Assembly: GCF_028308085.1 (NCBI RefSeq)
Contig: NZ_JAQMFS010000055.1
Span: 1 to 64,000 of the forward strand
Source of the DNA: Gemella haemolysans
GTDB taxonomy: Bacteria > Bacillota > Bacilli > Staphylococcales > Gemellaceae
Direction of reading: 5' to 3'
Length of the DNA stretch: 64,000 nucleotides
In this document: in pieces, positions 63,495-64,000 of the stretch
How positions within the stretch are numbered: the stretch's first letter is position 1
Layout: every line of letters starts with the position of its first letter
The notes under the pieces: generated by a model
Seen by the model: only the letters and a program-made list of their open reading frames with translations
What the model was told of the DNA's origin: nothing
Database searches by the model: none
Made by a program: the position numbers and the translations under genes

Positions 63495-63764
63495 TTACCA
63501 ACTTGCTTTTTTAACTCCAGGAATTTGTCCTTTGTAAGCTAATTCACGGAACTTAATACGGCTGATTCCAAATTTTCCAATGTATCCGTGAGGACGTCCA
63601 GTTATGCTACAACGATTGTGTAAACGAGCTGGAGCTGAGTTTTTTGGAAGTTTGCTAAGTCCGATGTAATCACCTTTAGCTTTTAATTCCGCTCTTTTAG
63701 CTGCATACTTGTCAACTAATTTTTGGCGTTTTAATTCACGCTCTACCATTGCTTTTTTAGCCAT
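63495..63764 (-). CDS. rpsN: Ribosomal protein S14, long zinc-free form
   Basis: An 89-aa S14. The C-terminal half [20 protein letters not shown] has a single Cys instead of two CxxC pairs, so this is the zinc-independent type. Most Bacilli place the short, zinc-binding 61-aa S14 at this spot in the spc operon. SD AGGTGAG before the ATG. It sits between rplE and rpsH. Confidence 0.95.
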   Translation of the reverse strand: MAKKAMVERELKRQKLVDKYAAKRAELKAKGDYIGLSKLPKNSAPARLHNRCSITGRPHGYIGKFGISRIKFRELAYKGQIPGVKKASW

Positions 63765-63785
63765 GTGTCTTTTACCTCACCTTTC

Positions 63786-64000
<215 letters not shown>

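Overview
The window looks like chromosomal DNA from a low-G+C Gram-positive coccus of the Bacilli, most like Gemella. This rests on gene content: YSIRK-type and IsaA-like surface proteins, a Met-type T-box, AdhE, and the spc/alpha ribosomal operon ending in rpoA-rplQ. The genus is inference; no rRNA or tRNA gene was seen.

Layout. 1-2797: 5' part of a large collagen-like surface protein (minus strand), shifted out of frame in an A7 tract just after its signal peptide. 3.7-5.4 kb: a VanY-like carboxypeptidase and an SH3-domain membrane protein. 5.5-14.7 kb: MFS transporter, comFA-comFC, hpf, a DJ-1-family protein, an iron-alcohol-dehydrogenase-like enzyme, an HD phosphohydrolase and the rpsF-ssb-rpsR operon. 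15.4-24.7 kb: adhE, MFS transporter, folP with a PLD-helicase-DUF3427 protein, and a MATE pump. 24.8-27.3 kb: an accessory, repeat-built patch (below). 27.4-43 kb: folC, a maltose/glucose-type PTS with a divergent RpiR regulator, an ytpQ-ytpR block followed by a very acidic 874-aa protein, a peptide symporter, a Bcr/CflA pump, tatD with an RpfB-like cell-wall lytic protein, and ybaK. 43-51.8 kb: oppABCDF, then a methionine T-box operon (cyclase, GFA protein, MetE-like methyltransferase). 52-55.2 kb: split Thr/Ser exporter and a C69 dipeptidase. 55.3-56.2 kb: non-coding repeat mosaic. 56.4-64 kb: rplQ-rpoA-rpsK-rpsM-rpmJ-infA-adk-secY-rplO-rpmD-rpsE-rplR-rplF-rpsH-rpsN-rplE(partial).

The most unusual stretch is 24.8-27.3 kb. 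Two minus-strand genes, a MazF/PemK-like toxin and a GNAT acetyltransferase, each lie downstream of a copy of the same ~130-bp module. The module is a consensus promoter, two copies of a 38-nt hairpin repeat, and an intrinsic terminator. Promoter, short tandem RNA repeats, terminator, then a MazF-fold toxin is the arrangement of type III (RNA-antitoxin) toxin-antitoxin loci. A second element, 157 bp long, occurs five times (three in exact tandem) around the same genes and can encode a 24-aa hydrophobic peptide in three copies.

Other regulation visible in the sequence: a T-box whose specifier reads AUG; paired AGTAAA-TTTACT palindromes and a near-cre site between the PTS and its RpiR regulator; four copies of a TATAACAGA motif upstream of adhE; a 10-bp hairpin abutting the hpf ribosome-binding site; and a dispersed intergenic hairpin element present four times. 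All coordinates and motifs were read by eye. Family names rest on motifs and context, without database search.
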